A DNA stretch of 64,000 nucleotides from Xanthomonas euroxanthea (GTDB lineage: Bacteria > Pseudomonadota > Gammaproteobacteria > Xanthomonadales > Xanthomonadaceae): contig NZ_UIHB01000002.1 of NCBI RefSeq assembly GCF_900476395.1, positions 899,126 to 963,125 of the forward strand, given 5' to 3'. How positions within the stretch are numbered: the stretch's first letter is position 1; each line of letters begins with the position of its first letter. Both the position numbers and the translations under genes were made by a program. The notes beneath the pieces are model-generated. The model was not told the DNA's origin and searched no databases. It was given only the letters and a program-made list of their open reading frames with translations. Below, piece after piece: positions 37,187 through 47,097 of the stretch.

Positions 37187-38854
37187 ATGACTGCCACGGA
37201 ACTGCGTGAGCAACGGCTGGACCGGCTTTACCAGGAATGCCGCAAGCAGGTTTTTTCCCAGCTGATCGGGCCTTTTGGCCTGAACCCGATGATGTTCGAG
37301 GACCGCAACGGGGGCAACGTCACCACGCTGCATAACTTCGAGCGTGACGATGACAACTACGTCGCCACTGCCGAGGACAAAGCGCTGCACAAGCACTCCA
37401 AGGAAGAGTTCAACCGTGCCGAGTACACGCTGGACACCAAAGCCAAGGCCCGCGCTGCCGGCCACGGCGACAGCGATTGGAACAGCAAGCGCGACGCCCA
37501 CCTGGAACGGGGCATGGACGAGTACGCCGGGCAGTCCTTCGAGACAACCGCCGATGGCAGCACCACGCAGGACGGCGTGCCTGTCACCATGGAGCTGGAC
37601 CATGTCATCTCGCTGAAGGAATTCCACGAAACGCCGAAGAACCACCTGGCGCTCGGCAAGGTAACCATGGTGGATGGCACGCCGCTCGTGGACACTTCGG
37701 CTATGGCTGGCGTGGTGAACGATGAGGCGAACCTGTCGCTCACCAACAAGTCGCTCAATGCCTCCAAGGGTGGCCATCCGGTAGACGACTGGGTGGATGC
37801 CAAGCTCGCCAAGGCAGAGGAAACCGGCAAGCCGTTGGATTTCGATCCACAGGCGGTTCAGTCCTCCTACGAGCGCGCACGCGATGCCATCAATGCCAAA
37901 GTAGACACCGCCCTGCTCAAGAAGCAGGCCACCGAACTGGCCAGCACCGGCCTGGCGCAGGCCCGGCAGGTGGGCCTGCGCCAGGCCATGGGCGTGCTGC
38001 TGACCGAGCTGGTGAACAGCCTGTTCGTGGAGTTCAAGACACTCATCCGCAAGGGCATCGAACTGAGCAAGGCGCTGTTGGCGGAGCTGCGCCAGCGCTT
38101 GGTCACGGTGGCCACCAACGTGGCAAAGAAGGTGCCGGAGGCGGTTGGCGCGCTTTTCGAAGGCGGGCTCAGCGGATTCGTGAGCAACCTGCTCACCTTC
38201 CTGCTCAACAATGTGCTGTCCACGGCCAAGCGTTACGTCACGGCCATCCGTGAGGGTCTGCTGGGGCTGTTCAAGGCATTCCGCATGATCGCTTTCCCGC
38301 CCGCGCACATGAGCGAGGAGGCCGCTCTGCAGGCCGGCCTGAAGATGCTCTCGACCGTGCTGATGACTACGATGGGCGTCCTGATCGGTGAAAGCGTGGC
38401 CAACTTCCTGCTCAGCATCCCGGTACTCGTACCAGTGGCCAACGTAGTGGCTCCGGTGCTGGTGGGTATCCTCACCGGCCTGCTGTCGGCGCTGACGGCG
38501 TACCAGATCGATGCGGTGTTTGAACGCCGGCGCCACGATGCCAATTACCAGAGCATTGAAGCGATGCTGGCCGATGCCAAGGGCCGGGGACAACTGGCTG
38601 ACCAGCTTGCCGAGCAGACCGCGCTGACCCTGCAGAGCTACGCATTGAACCTCCATTCACTGCACCTGTATCAGGTCGTGGGCGAGCACTACAGCGCCGC
38701 CGCCGCCGATGGTGCAGCCACTCTTTCTAGCCTGTCTCAAAGCAATGTCCGCGCGCGCGATCACGTGTCGCAGAGCGATCTCTCCCTGCAATGCCTGCAG
38801 GAAGGCCACGACTTGCTGGAAGACTTTCTCAACCGCCAACAGATTCAAGGATGA
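37187..38854 (+). CDS. HNH-nuclease-like protein with membrane region
   Basis: 555 residues from the ATG at 37187 (AGGA upstream). An ATG at 37160 that overlaps the SMI1 stop (ATGA) is an alternative adding nine residues. Residues about 134-200 look like an HNH motif: MELDHVISLKEF (Asp138-His139), then NDEANLSLTNKSLNASKGG with the later Asn residues. Residues about 280-460 alternate amphipathic helices with hydrophobic stretches (ALFEGGLSGFVSNLLTFLL; SIPVLVPVANVVAPVLVGIL), so membrane association is likely. No signal peptide. The next gene starts inside its stop codon and encodes a membrane-anchored coiled coil. I know of no described system with this protein. Confidence 0.7.
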   Translation: MTATELREQRLDRLYQECRKQVFSQLIGPFGLNPMMFEDRNGGNVTTLHNFERDDDNYVATAEDKALHKHSKEEFNRAEYTLDTKAKARAAGHGDSDWNSKRDAHLERGMDEYAGQSFETTADGSTTQDGVPVTMELDHVISLKEFHETPKNHLALGKVTMVDGTPLVDTSAMAGVVNDEANLSLTNKSLNASKGGHPVDDWVDAKLAKAEETGKPLDFDPQAVQSSYERARDAINAKVDTALLKKQATELASTGLAQARQVGLRQAMGVLLTELVNSLFVEFKTLIRKGIELSKALLAELRQRLVTVATNVAKKVPEAVGALFEGGLSGFVSNLLTFLLNNVLSTAKRYVTAIREGLLGLFKAFRMIAFPPAHMSEEAALQAGLKMLSTVLMTTMGVLIGESVANFLLSIPVLVPVANVVAPVLVGILTGLLSALTAYQIDAVFERRRHDANYQSIEAMLADAKGRGQLADQLAEQTALTLQSYALNLHSLHLYQVVGEHYSAAAADGAATLSSLSQSNVRARDHVSQSDLSLQCLQEGHDLLEDFLNRQQIQG

Positions 38855-39891
38855 ACGCCGTGACCCAACAGGCCAGTCAAGAATTGATGATTGTACGCGC
38901 CGTCGCCAGCGTGGACCTGCCGCAGAATCTGGACAACCTGGGTCGCGTGGGCGCCCTGGTGAAACGCATGGGTGAAGAAGGCAGGACCCTGCGCAGGAAG
39001 GCCAACGAGCTGGAAAAGGCGCGCCAGGAAAAGCGCGATGGCAACTTAATCGGCAACCTGTTCAAGGGCCGCCAGGAGGCCATGGAAGATGCGCAGATGG
39101 ACCTCAACACGGCCATCGGCAACCTCACCGCATCCACCTCGGAACTGCTGGTGATCAACACCGCGCTTTCCAAGGTGCTGCACATTCAGCAGGAAGCCCT
39201 GCACGACCAGCAGGAGCAGCTGGAAAGCCAGGCCATCGAGATCCGCGAGCAGAACGTGCAGATCCTGCAGCAGCAGGAAGAACAGGCACGTCAACAGGAG
39301 CAGATCATCCTCGTCAGCGAGGGCATTCTGGAAGCCAAGGGGCTCACTCAAGAGCAGGCGTTGAAACTGGTGGGCTGCGTGGAGCGCGTCACCATCGCCG
39401 AGCAGGCGCTGAAGCTCGAGGTACAGCGCCTGAAAATGGACGTGGAGGAGCGCCTGGCGACCAGCTCCGTCCACACGGCCACCCAGATGAGCGTGCTGCA
39501 GGACAGCCTGACCCTGGCCCATGACCAGTTGCTGGCGAGTGTTGCCAGCCTGCATGAAACGGTGCTCGTGCCGCTGCAGGCCGACCAATCGGCACTGCGG
39601 GACGACGTGACAGTGCTGCGCCAGCATGGCGATGCCTTGGCTGCGGCCTTGGTCGTGGAGGCCGGCGCACGCCAGCATCTCGCGCAGCAGCACGCCGAGG
39701 CACTGGCCGAACAGTCCGAACGGCAAGCCCAGGCGCTGGTGGCGGCCATCGCCGGGAGTGATCGCCGCTGGGAGTCAGCGTTGGCACAGCAACAGACGGA
39801 CAGCCGGGCCGCACAGGGCAAGCTGCGCCTGGCCGTGGGCGTCACTGCGGTAGCCCTGGTGGGGTTGCTGGCCTGGCAGCTGCTGGGGTGA
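38851..39891 (+). CDS. Coiled-coil protein with C-terminal membrane anchor
   Basis: 346 residues from the ATG at 38851, which overlaps the preceding stop (ATGA). Most of the chain is coiled coil, with a Gln/Glu-rich stretch at about residues 110-155 (EQLESQAIEIREQNVQILQQ). It ends in a single membrane helix (LAVGVTAVALVGLLAWQLLG) at the extreme C terminus, making a tail-anchored rod of the kind that projects from a membrane. An N-terminal helical segment (LGRVGALVKRMGEEGRTLRR) may contact the HNH-membrane partner. No enzymatic motif. Confidence 0.78.
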   Translation: MNAVTQQASQELMIVRAVASVDLPQNLDNLGRVGALVKRMGEEGRTLRRKANELEKARQEKRDGNLIGNLFKGRQEAMEDAQMDLNTAIGNLTASTSELLVINTALSKVLHIQQEALHDQQEQLESQAIEIREQNVQILQQQEEQARQQEQIILVSEGILEAKGLTQEQALKLVGCVERVTIAEQALKLEVQRLKMDVEERLATSSVHTATQMSVLQDSLTLAHDQLLASVASLHETVLVPLQADQSALRDDVTVLRQHGDALAAALVVEAGARQHLAQQHAEALAEQSERQAQALVAAIAGSDRRWESALAQQQTDSRAAQGKLRLAVGVTAVALVGLLAWQLLG

Positions 39892-39989
39892 CCCTCTTCC
39901 AGCCGCACAGGGGCGGCGGCTTTCCGGCTGCACGCCTGGGGAGATCCACTCCAAACACCATCATCCAACCTGATACGCACGAGAACACC

Positions 39990-41996
39990 ATGAGCTTCAG
40001 CAACGCAGATCTTCTCTCGATAAGCGACATCACCTCCCGTTGCACCTTGGAGATACCTGAGTTCCAACGCGGCTACTCCTGGCAGAAGGAACATTGGGAG
40101 GCCCTGTGGGACGACATCGAAAGCATCGTCAGCCGCGGCACCGCCGAGCACTACACCGGCGCCCTCATGCTGGGCGCGAGTGACGCCGACGGCATCAGTG
40201 AGCTGATTGACGGACAGCAGCGCATGGTCACCATCGCACTGATGATCTCCGCCCTCGGCGGAACCGCCTACCCGATCAGGTTCAGGAACAACCCCGTCCT
40301 GCAGGATTGCTTCGATTTCCACGCCTTGGCGCAGCGCCAGCTGGAAGCCACCGTTTCCCAGCATTCTTCCTACTACGCACGCAACATCGCGTCGGCGTGG
40401 AAATTCTTCGCTGATCGCGCCGCCCCGCTCCGTCGAGCCGAGGCGGCACAGCCGTATCTTGACGTTCTGATGCATCGCCTCAGGATTTTCGTCCTCACGA
40501 TCGGCGCACAGTTCGACGTGCATGTCGCCTTCGAGACCATCAACAACCGCGGGCGCCCGCTGAGCACGCTCGAGAAGCTCAAGAACCGACTGATCTACCT
40601 GGCTTCGCAGGACCACGATCTCGTGCGCGGGAAGCACGCGGCTTCCGAAGTGCACCGCTGCTGGAAAGGCATCTACCAAAGCCTCGGGGCCGGCAAGCAG
40701 CTGCTCCAGGATGACGCGTTTCTTTCCGCCCACTCCACCGGTTGGTTCCGCGTGGAGCGCGTCTATGACTGGCTGAACGTCCAGCTCTTCGACAAGGAAT
40801 TCTCCACCCGCCAGGCTGTCGACAGCGACAACATCGTGGCGTACGTCCAGAGTCTGGAACAGGCAGCGGCCTGCTGGCACCTGCTGAACGCACCGGAGAA
40901 GCTGCCTGCGACCGTCGCAGACCGTATCCATCGCTTGAATCAAGCCGCAGAAGGCGCTACTCCGCCCCTGCTGCTGTGGGCCTTGGTGCGCATTGCCCGG
41001 GAGTACCCCGCCTTCCTGCAGTATCCTGACAAGGACACCGGCTGGGCCGCGTCCTTCTCGGCACTTGTGTCCCAGGCCGAACGCTTTGGCGTACTGGTTC
41101 TGCAGGCGGCAGACCGGCCCGCCCATACCGGCAAAAGCGACCTCAATCGGTCGGCTTATGCCGTGGCCAACAACGACCCGAGTGTCCTCACGCGCCATGC
41201 TTCGCTGGTGCCCGCAGTCAACGCGGTGGGAGCTGTGGAAATCGCCACTCAGCACCTGCATTCGTTGATCAACAACGTCCAGGGCTACGATGACGAAGAC
41301 GAGGAAATCCTCACCTACCCACAGTTCGATTGGCAGGGCTACTTCGGCGCCGAGGGCGTACTGGCAGCGGTAAATGACCGCTTCGCGAAGAAGGGCGGTA
41401 CGGGGTTTTACGGCTGGTCGTTCGGCAAGCTGGTGGTGATGGCCTGGGAAGAGCGCCTGCGCGGATCTCGTGGCAAGCAGGAAAAGAAGCCGTGGGAGCG
41501 ATTCCACTGGACCGATTCCGTGGAGCACATCTACCCACAGACGCCCAATGAACACTGGCAGCAGGCCATCATCACGAAAGGACGCAACAGCGACAGAGCC
41601 TCCGCGGCGATCGCCGGGTCATTGGGCAACCTGCTGCTGCTTTCCGGCCCGCTGAATGCCTCCAACTCGAACCATGCTTATCAGACGATAGGAGACACCC
41701 AGGGAAAGCGGAGCCGCTACGCGTCGGGCAGCTATTCGGAAATCCAGATCAGCACGCTGTGCGAGCGTTGGACGGTGGTGGAGATCGCCGCACGTGGCAT
41801 CGCCATGCTGCAGAACGCCCAACATCGCTGGGGCTTCGAACTTCTTCCGGCAGATGCCAAGGAAGTAGAGTGGCTCCCCTACCTGTTTGGCCCGTTCGCC
41901 GATCGCGTTATTACTGGTCATTTCACTAAGAACGGAAGGGCCGTGGATGGGCGAAACCTAAGATCGCTGGTGGAACGCTTCACCAATTACACCTGA
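39990..41996 (+). CDS. GmrSD-type DUF262/DUF1524 restriction enzyme-like protein
   Basis: 668 residues from the ATG at 39990. The N-terminal DUF262 domain has IPEFQRGYSWQKEHWEALW and the conserved LIDGQQRMVTI (DGQQR at 74-78), a NTPase/ParB-like active site. Near residues 505-560 lies the DUF1524 HNH nuclease (SVEHIYPQTPNEHW, then GSLGNLLLLSGPLNASNSN). In GmrSD these halves cut modified, typically glucosylated, phage DNA in an NTP-dependent way. Here the protein is the last gene of the SMI1/HNH/coiled-coil operon, 98 bp after the previous stop. It could be an independent cassette or a working part of that system. Confidence 0.85.
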   Translation: MSFSNADLLSISDITSRCTLEIPEFQRGYSWQKEHWEALWDDIESIVSRGTAEHYTGALMLGASDADGISELIDGQQRMVTIALMISALGGTAYPIRFRNNPVLQDCFDFHALAQRQLEATVSQHSSYYARNIASAWKFFADRAAPLRRAEAAQPYLDVLMHRLRIFVLTIGAQFDVHVAFETINNRGRPLSTLEKLKNRLIYLASQDHDLVRGKHAASEVHRCWKGIYQSLGAGKQLLQDDAFLSAHSTGWFRVERVYDWLNVQLFDKEFSTRQAVDSDNIVAYVQSLEQAAACWHLLNAPEKLPATVADRIHRLNQAAEGATPPLLLWALVRIAREYPAFLQYPDKDTGWAASFSALVSQAERFGVLVLQAADRPAHTGKSDLNRSAYAVANNDPSVLTRHASLVPAVNAVGAVEIATQHLHSLINNVQGYDDEDEEILTYPQFDWQGYFGAEGVLAAVNDRFAKKGGTGFYGWSFGKLVVMAWEERLRGSRGKQEKKPWERFHWTDSVEHIYPQTPNEHWQQAIITKGRNSDRASAAIAGSLGNLLLLSGPLNASNSNHAYQTIGDTQGKRSRYASGSYSEIQISTLCERWTVVEIAARGIAMLQNAQHRWGFELLPADAKEVEWLPYLFGPFADRVITGHFTKNGRAVDGRNLRSLVERFTNYT

Positions 41997-42325
41997 TTCC
42001 ACGATGATCCCGCCGGCGGCTGTCGTCGACTGCCATCGGCTCCATGAACGAGCCGATATACATCCGAGCTGATCTTTCGCAACGAGCACTGTTGACCGCC
42101 CCGCGACAGGATGTCCGCTTTCGGCCAGGAGCTGTCGTTCGTGAATGATGTCGCGAGCGACGGCTTTGATCCACTGCGGTCGCCCGATACAAGGAAGAGC
42201 AACAATGTTCGTCAGTTGATGGGTAAACAGAGTAATCCGGCCGGAACCGGAAAGCACCTGAAGATCGCTATAGGCGGATCATTGCAAATCAATCATTTGA
42301 AGCGAGCGACCGGAAAGGATTAGAC
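41997..42325. other. Intergenic region before the STAND ATPase
   Basis: About 330 bases with no plausible gene on either strand. The promoter of the large ATPase gene should lie here. AAGGA precedes its GTG start. Confidence 0.4.
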
Positions 42326-45300
42326 GTGAGCAACAAGAAAACCAAAGCGCCGAGCAAGAAGAAGGCCGGCTCCGGAAGTCATTCGATGATCGGCTATGAG
42401 TATCAGATCGACGTCTCCGTCTGGTTGGCGCTCGACCTGGTGCTGTCAAGCGAGTTGGCAAATGAAGTGATCCTCGAACCAGCCACGGAGGAAGACATCG
42501 AAGCGGATCTAGCGGAAACCGAGCCTGGGCACGTTGTAACGATCGCGGAGGTCGAGCAGTACCGTTTGATTGTTCAAGCAAAGCTCCGTAGCGGCGACGC
42601 TTGGTCTGTTGCTGGGGTGAAAGGGCTGCTCGAGCACGGAACAAACCGCCCATCCGCGGCTAGCCGGTTGGCGGATCCGCAGAATCGATACCTCCTGGTG
42701 ACATCCGCCGGGGTGAATGGAGGAGTTCGAGGCCTACAAGTTCGCAGCGCTGGACTCTGGCCAAAGGCCGCCGATCTGGCTACCTCAATCAGGTCTGTGC
42801 TTCCTGCTGGTTCAGAGGAGCGAGTGGCAATCATCGGAAATCAGGACTTCGAGCGACTCGAGCGAGACATCAAGGCCTTGATGTCGGAGAAGCTGCGCGT
42901 GCCGAACGCGAGATTAGAAGTGTGCCGCCGAAAGCTCCGGGACGAAGCACGCGCTCGCATGGGTGGTGCCGGTGGCGGCCGTTGGACTCGCGCGGAACTC
43001 GAAGAAGTCATACGCGCTCACGACGGCTACATCGCGAGCTCACCTGAGCTGGAGCACTACATAAAGCCAACCAACTGGGTGGAGATCAAGGCGTCAATGC
43101 TCGAGCGCAATGCAGCGTTGATCATTGGCCAGTCGGGCACCGGAAAGACGATGGCCACGCTAAAGCTCTACGATGAGCTGCGCAAAGAAATTCCTGGGCT
43201 TACCCGGGTTCCCATCAAGTACGGGCCTGACCAGATCAGGGACGACAAGACGCCGCCTCCGGTTCTTTACGACATCGAGGATCCGTGGGGGCGCTACGAC
43301 TTTGATCCTAGAAGTCGCCCCTGGAACGATCAGCTCGCTCAGCACTTCGCGCATGCCCGACCTGACCGACTGGTGGTTGCCACCTCGCGTCTGGACGTCG
43401 CGAGAAGCTCCGGCGCACTAAATACGGTCAAGCGCTGGGAGGTGAGCCTTGAAGCTGAGCATTACGGTACCCGCGAGCGTCAGCGGCTCTATCAAACCCG
43501 CATTGACGGTTTGCCCCGCAACGTCCAGTTGCTGGCCAAAGAGAGCCAGTCGGTCGTACTAGCAGAACTTGCAACGCCGCTCGAAATTCAGAAGTTCTTC
43601 GACGCCTTGGCCACCCAGGCAGACAGTAAGAAGCGCTCTGACTCCCAGCTCATCAGTGATGCGATTAAACGTGCCCACCAGGACTCCATCGAACGTACGG
43701 TGGTCGACCAAGTTGAGGAGCGCAAGGATGTTCGCGCTGCGGCTGTGCTGTGGGGACTACTGAAGGCCAATGACAAGCTCTCGCTGCAGCTGCTGCGGCA
43801 GATCGATAGCGCGCTTGCCGACGCGAGCGACGCCTTCGAAAAGGGGGCGGCACCTCTGGCCAATTTCTTCGTTGCCGCGCGGAACCTGCGACAGGCAGAG
43901 GGCACGATCTCCTACTACCACCCGCGTGTGGAGGCCGGGATTGAGCAGGCGCTAAAGCGGGCCGAGACTGTAACGGTCAAGTCCTTGCGTTCTCTCATAA
44001 CAACGCTTTCCTCCCCGGATGGACCGGACGAGGCGTGGGGCGTTGCCGCCTCTGCCAGGTTGCTCCATGCACTGGCGACGACGCCAGAGCTGCGGCCCAA
44101 AATATCAGCCGATGTGCAGGCAAAGATTGATGCGTGGTTAACCGACGTGGTCTGCAACGGTGGAAAAGAGTTCAAACATAATCTCAGACTTGCTGAATCG
44201 GTGGGATCCAGCGCTTGCAACATTGCGGAGGTGGCGCGCTTCCTACTGCACCGGCCTGACCGGAGCTTTGGGGGTCTTATGGCATGGGGCGAACCAGCGC
44301 ACCCGGAAGCCTGGTATGAGCGCATGCGGGCAGATGAACTGGTCAGGGTGGTGGTTGAGACTTTCATCAGGGAACTTCTGCCGCATGGCCGCGATTCCCT
44401 GCGCGCAAACTTCGTAACGGCCGCTGAGCGGCTGGCTCCAAGTTTGACGCCTGCGTTTCTTGACGCCGCCTCCACCGCGGTGCACTTCGGCCATATCCAG
44501 TCCAAGGATGCCATTTTGAAGGGCGCGCTGAGGGACCTGCACGGATTTGAATCAGTCGTCGACCTTGCCGTCGCAGAGCTCATGCCCAGCAAAATTGAGC
44601 AGCAGCGGATGGCGGATTTCACACTGAGTTATAAGAACAAAGAATTCAACGAAGAATACGCCCAGCACTACTTTGAGGATGACAGCGGCTGGGTAGCTGG
44701 TGAGTTCTTGGCGGGCTATATCGACGAGGTTCGTGCAACGCTGGGTTGGAAGCATCTCCTTGAACATCGTCACAGCGACCATCTACTTCAAACTTGGCTA
44801 AATCGGCTTGACGGAGATGTCCCGCCCTCGGTTGACGAACTGAAAGGCATCTATGGACTGACGCGACATAGTGCCGGCGAGGATTTGCTTTGGCTAGTCT
44901 TGACCAAGCACTGGGTGCCCGAGTTTGAGCAAGACCTGGTGGACCTAGTAATAGCGGGCCATCAAGACCTCGGCATACGCATCAGGGCGCTGACATGTTT
45001 GGTCGAGAACGCGCTCAGTCGCTTTCCTGGCGTGGTTGACCAGCTCGTCCAAAAAGGCAACGAGGCCCGATTGGTCGAGATTGCCGTTGAACTTGGTGAC
45101 CTGCGCGATCGGCGCGATGTGTCTGAGAGATATCGTGAGGAGGCAGTACCATGGGCTGCTCCATCCCTCCCGAGCCCTTTCGACCAGGTCAGCGACGCTG
45201 CCTATGCAGTCGCGAAGAAGCTAACGCCCGTTCTCTCTAACGGAGCACAGTCCGTGGTCAGGCGCATCACACCGTCCAGTGAGGAAGTGCGCGTTTTTCG

Positions 45301-46300
45301 GATGAAGCTAGATGCGTATGTGCCCGTCGGTTCCGCGGAAGATGCTCGGTGGCTTTTGGCCGATTGTGATGATGAGACAGCTGCGGAACTCGCGATTGAC
45401 TTTTTCATCCGGCACGGCTCGACTGAGGATGTCCAGGCTGGCCTAACGCATCGATTCGCGGACGTCGTCGCGCCGGCGCTGACTGCCGTAGCGACGCCAC
45501 TGCCAGCCCCGCTGCCTCCGTCGATTATCGCTCTCGCCGGGAACAAAGGTAGTCGCGTATGTCGGACTCTCGTGGACCTGCTCGACGCGAAGCCTCACCC
45601 CGACCATCGCGCCCCCCTGTTGCTGCTGTCCAAGAACGAGTGGTCGACTCGGGCGTCCTACTATGGCGAAGAGGTCGACCTCCCGATCGCGCAGGCCGCT
45701 GTAGCAGCGCTGGGCAAGCTGGGTGCGCTCGACTCAGCTACTGCCGACGAGTTGTACAGCTTGGCTATCAACACCAGTGATTTGAAACTGCGGCACGCCA
45801 TCTTCGTATTGCTAGTCAACCAGGCAGAGGAGCGCTTCCAAGAAGCCTTGATAGACGTTGCCCTTAATCCCGGCGACAAATGGATTCGGCAGCAGGCATC
45901 GCTCGCGCTGGCGGTTGGGCACGAGCGCATCGTGCCTTCGGTCCTGGAGCGCATCACACCGAAGGTGCTGACAGGCAAGATTCCGGGTGTGGCGTCAAGG
46001 CTGCTGTTGTTGCTCGCTTGCGCCGGAGACGCCGATGCAGTCCTTACGGCTGCCGAGACGCTTTCAACTAGTTCGACGCGGCGCGTGCTGCTGCTACTCG
46101 CCATCTGGGTGCGTCGCGAGCATGACCAACAGTCAGCAGAACGCATCGGACGGATGCTGCCATCTAGCAGTGTAGGCGTTTCTTGGGCGTTGGCCGGGGG
46201 CGAGGAGAAGCTGCACGACACCGCGCTGGATGACTTGGGCGACCAGGCCTGTGTGGATCAGGTGCTGCATTTCATGCAGCCAAAAAGCAAGAAAAACTGA
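42326..46300 (+). CDS. Avs-like protein: Cap4-like nuclease + STAND ATPase + helical-repeat sensor
   Basis: 1324 residues from a GTG at 42326. A Lys-rich start leads into a PD-(D/E)XK domain of Cap4/Mrr type (GYEYQIDVSVWLALDLVL; Glu51 and the acidic EEDIEAD stretch; Gln84-x-Lys86 in LIVQAKL). Next is a STAND-class (nSTAND3-like) NTPase with Walker A GQSGTGKT at 268-275 and a Walker-B-like VLYDIEDPWG. The remaining 750 residues are helical repeats, the usual sensor part. Avs proteins recognise a conserved phage protein through such repeats, oligomerise and cut DNA. No partner gene is needed. Which Avs clade it belongs to, if any, needs comparison. It is flanked by repeats R1 and R2/R3. Confidence 0.82.
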   Translation: MSNKKTKAPSKKKAGSGSHSMIGYEYQIDVSVWLALDLVLSSELANEVILEPATEEDIEADLAETEPGHVVTIAEVEQYRLIVQAKLRSGDAWSVAGVKGLLEHGTNRPSAASRLADPQNRYLLVTSAGVNGGVRGLQVRSAGLWPKAADLATSIRSVLPAGSEERVAIIGNQDFERLERDIKALMSEKLRVPNARLEVCRRKLRDEARARMGGAGGGRWTRAELEEVIRAHDGYIASSPELEHYIKPTNWVEIKASMLERNAALIIGQSGTGKTMATLKLYDELRKEIPGLTRVPIKYGPDQIRDDKTPPPVLYDIEDPWGRYDFDPRSRPWNDQLAQHFAHARPDRLVVATSRLDVARSSGALNTVKRWEVSLEAEHYGTRERQRLYQTRIDGLPRNVQLLAKESQSVVLAELATPLEIQKFFDALATQADSKKRSDSQLISDAIKRAHQDSIERTVVDQVEERKDVRAAAVLWGLLKANDKLSLQLLRQIDSALADASDAFEKGAAPLANFFVAARNLRQAEGTISYYHPRVEAGIEQALKRAETVTVKSLRSLITTLSSPDGPDEAWGVAASARLLHALATTPELRPKISADVQAKIDAWLTDVVCNGGKEFKHNLRLAESVGSSACNIAEVARFLLHRPDRSFGGLMAWGEPAHPEAWYERMRADELVRVVVETFIRELLPHGRDSLRANFVTAAERLAPSLTPAFLDAASTAVHFGHIQSKDAILKGALRDLHGFESVVDLAVAELMPSKIEQQRMADFTLSYKNKEFNEEYAQHYFEDDSGWVAGEFLAGYIDEVRATLGWKHLLEHRHSDHLLQTWLNRLDGDVPPSVDELKGIYGLTRHSAGEDLLWLVLTKHWVPEFEQDLVDLVIAGHQDLGIRIRALTCLVENALSRFPGVVDQLVQKGNEARLVEIAVELGDLRDRRDVSERYREEAVPWAAPSLPSPFDQVSDAAYAVAKKLTPVLSNGAQSVVRRITPSSEEVRVFRMKLDAYVPVGSAEDARWLLADCDDETAAELAIDFFIRHGSTEDVQAGLTHRFADVVAPALTAVATPLPAPLPPSIIALAGNKGSRVCRTLVDLLDAKPHPDHRAPLLLLSKNEWSTRASYYGEEVDLPIAQAAVAALGKLGALDSATADELYSLAINTSDLKLRHAIFVLLVNQAEERFQEALIDVALNPGDKWIRQQASLALAVGHERIVPSVLERITPKVLTGKIPGVASRLLLLLACAGDADAVLTAAETLSTSSTRRVLLLLAIWVRREHDQQSAERIGRMLPSSSVGVSWALAGGEEKLHDTALDDLGDQACVDQVLHFMQPKSKKN

Positions 46301-46570
46301 TCGTTTACCTCACCAAGGGTCGATAGAAGATGCGATGGTTCGTGCCTATGATAGGTGATCATAAGTGCGGCGCTGGCTGCCATTAGCAGCGCCTATAGCC
46401 ATTCACTGCAGACGCGTGAGGTTCGCGCTCGTCCTAATATTTCCCATCCGTGAGGCCGCTCAATGGCCATCAGCATCAGTTCGTTATACGACAGCGACAG
46501 GTGACAGTGACTGCGGAGCGGCCATTGGCCTTAACCCTTTGAACCTCCGCTCTGGGTCGCAATGGCCCTC

Positions 46571-46604
46571 CCCTACCCTCGATAAGCATCCCTAATACCT
46601 AAGC
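46571..46604. repeat. Dispersed repeat R2
   Basis: CCCTACCCTCGATAAGCAT then CCCTAATACCTAAGC, related to R1 and R3. Just upstream, inverted CAATGGCC (near 46461) and GGCCATTG (near 46522) add further symmetry. It lies between the STAND gene and a small minus-strand gene. Confidence 0.5.
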
Positions 46605-46667
46605 TAGTCACTGTTGGCTAGGAGCGAGCTATTGCTTCTCGTCGGCTTTGGTGCTTTGCATCTGGCT

Positions 46668-47009
46668 TTAGTACTTGACCACAGCTTCATCTGACAGCAC
46701 CAGCGGCCGGAGCCCACCGCGCAGGCCTCGATCAACCTGTAGAACGATCCGCTGGCCAGGCGTCAATAGGCGGAGTCCTAGATACTCAGGCAGGTCTTTA
46801 CGAGAATGGCGTTGAAAGCCAACTACCTGAACTCGCGCGCCGTTGTCCAGTGTCAACAATGCCATCAGGCATGGCTGCCGCTTTGACCACACTAAGCCGT
46901 CCAACTTTCCCGGGAAGCACCCTTCTCCCAAGGACTCCAAGGCATCGCTGCGATAAGAGATTGGTTCAAGCCCGGCATCGAGCGCCGCAGCGTAAGACAT
47001 TTCATTCAT
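46668..47009 (-). CDS. Small hypothetical protein
   Basis: 113 residues. It looks like a compact beta-rich protein (LMALLTLDNGARVQVVGFQR, GLRLLTPGQRIVLQVDRG) with no recognised family. AAGGA lies about 13 bases before the start. It is framed by repeats R2 and R3, about 60 and 90 bases away, so gene plus repeats look like one cassette of 0.5 kb. Confidence 0.55.
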   Translation of the reverse strand: MNEMSYAAALDAGLEPISYRSDALESLGEGCFPGKLDGLVWSKRQPCLMALLTLDNGARVQVVGFQRHSRKDLPEYLGLRLLTPGQRIVLQVDRGLRGGLRPLVLSDEAVVKY

Positions 47010-47097
47010 GGCGACTACAATCCTTTCCTTGAACTTCGAGCATGTTACCTGCCGTGTTTAGGAACTGGAGCGATGTCTGCTGTGGGAGGCTGCCCTT

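Noticed and set aside
36860-38656. 598-codon minus-strand open frame over the HNH and SMI1 genes
   Set aside because: His/Gln-rich shadow sequence opposite two genes with recognisable domains and good ribosome sites.
39348-41555. 735-codon minus-strand open frame over the coiled-coil and GmrSD genes
   Set aside because: The opposite strand carries DUF262/DUF1524 motifs. The minus frame has shadow composition and no start signal.
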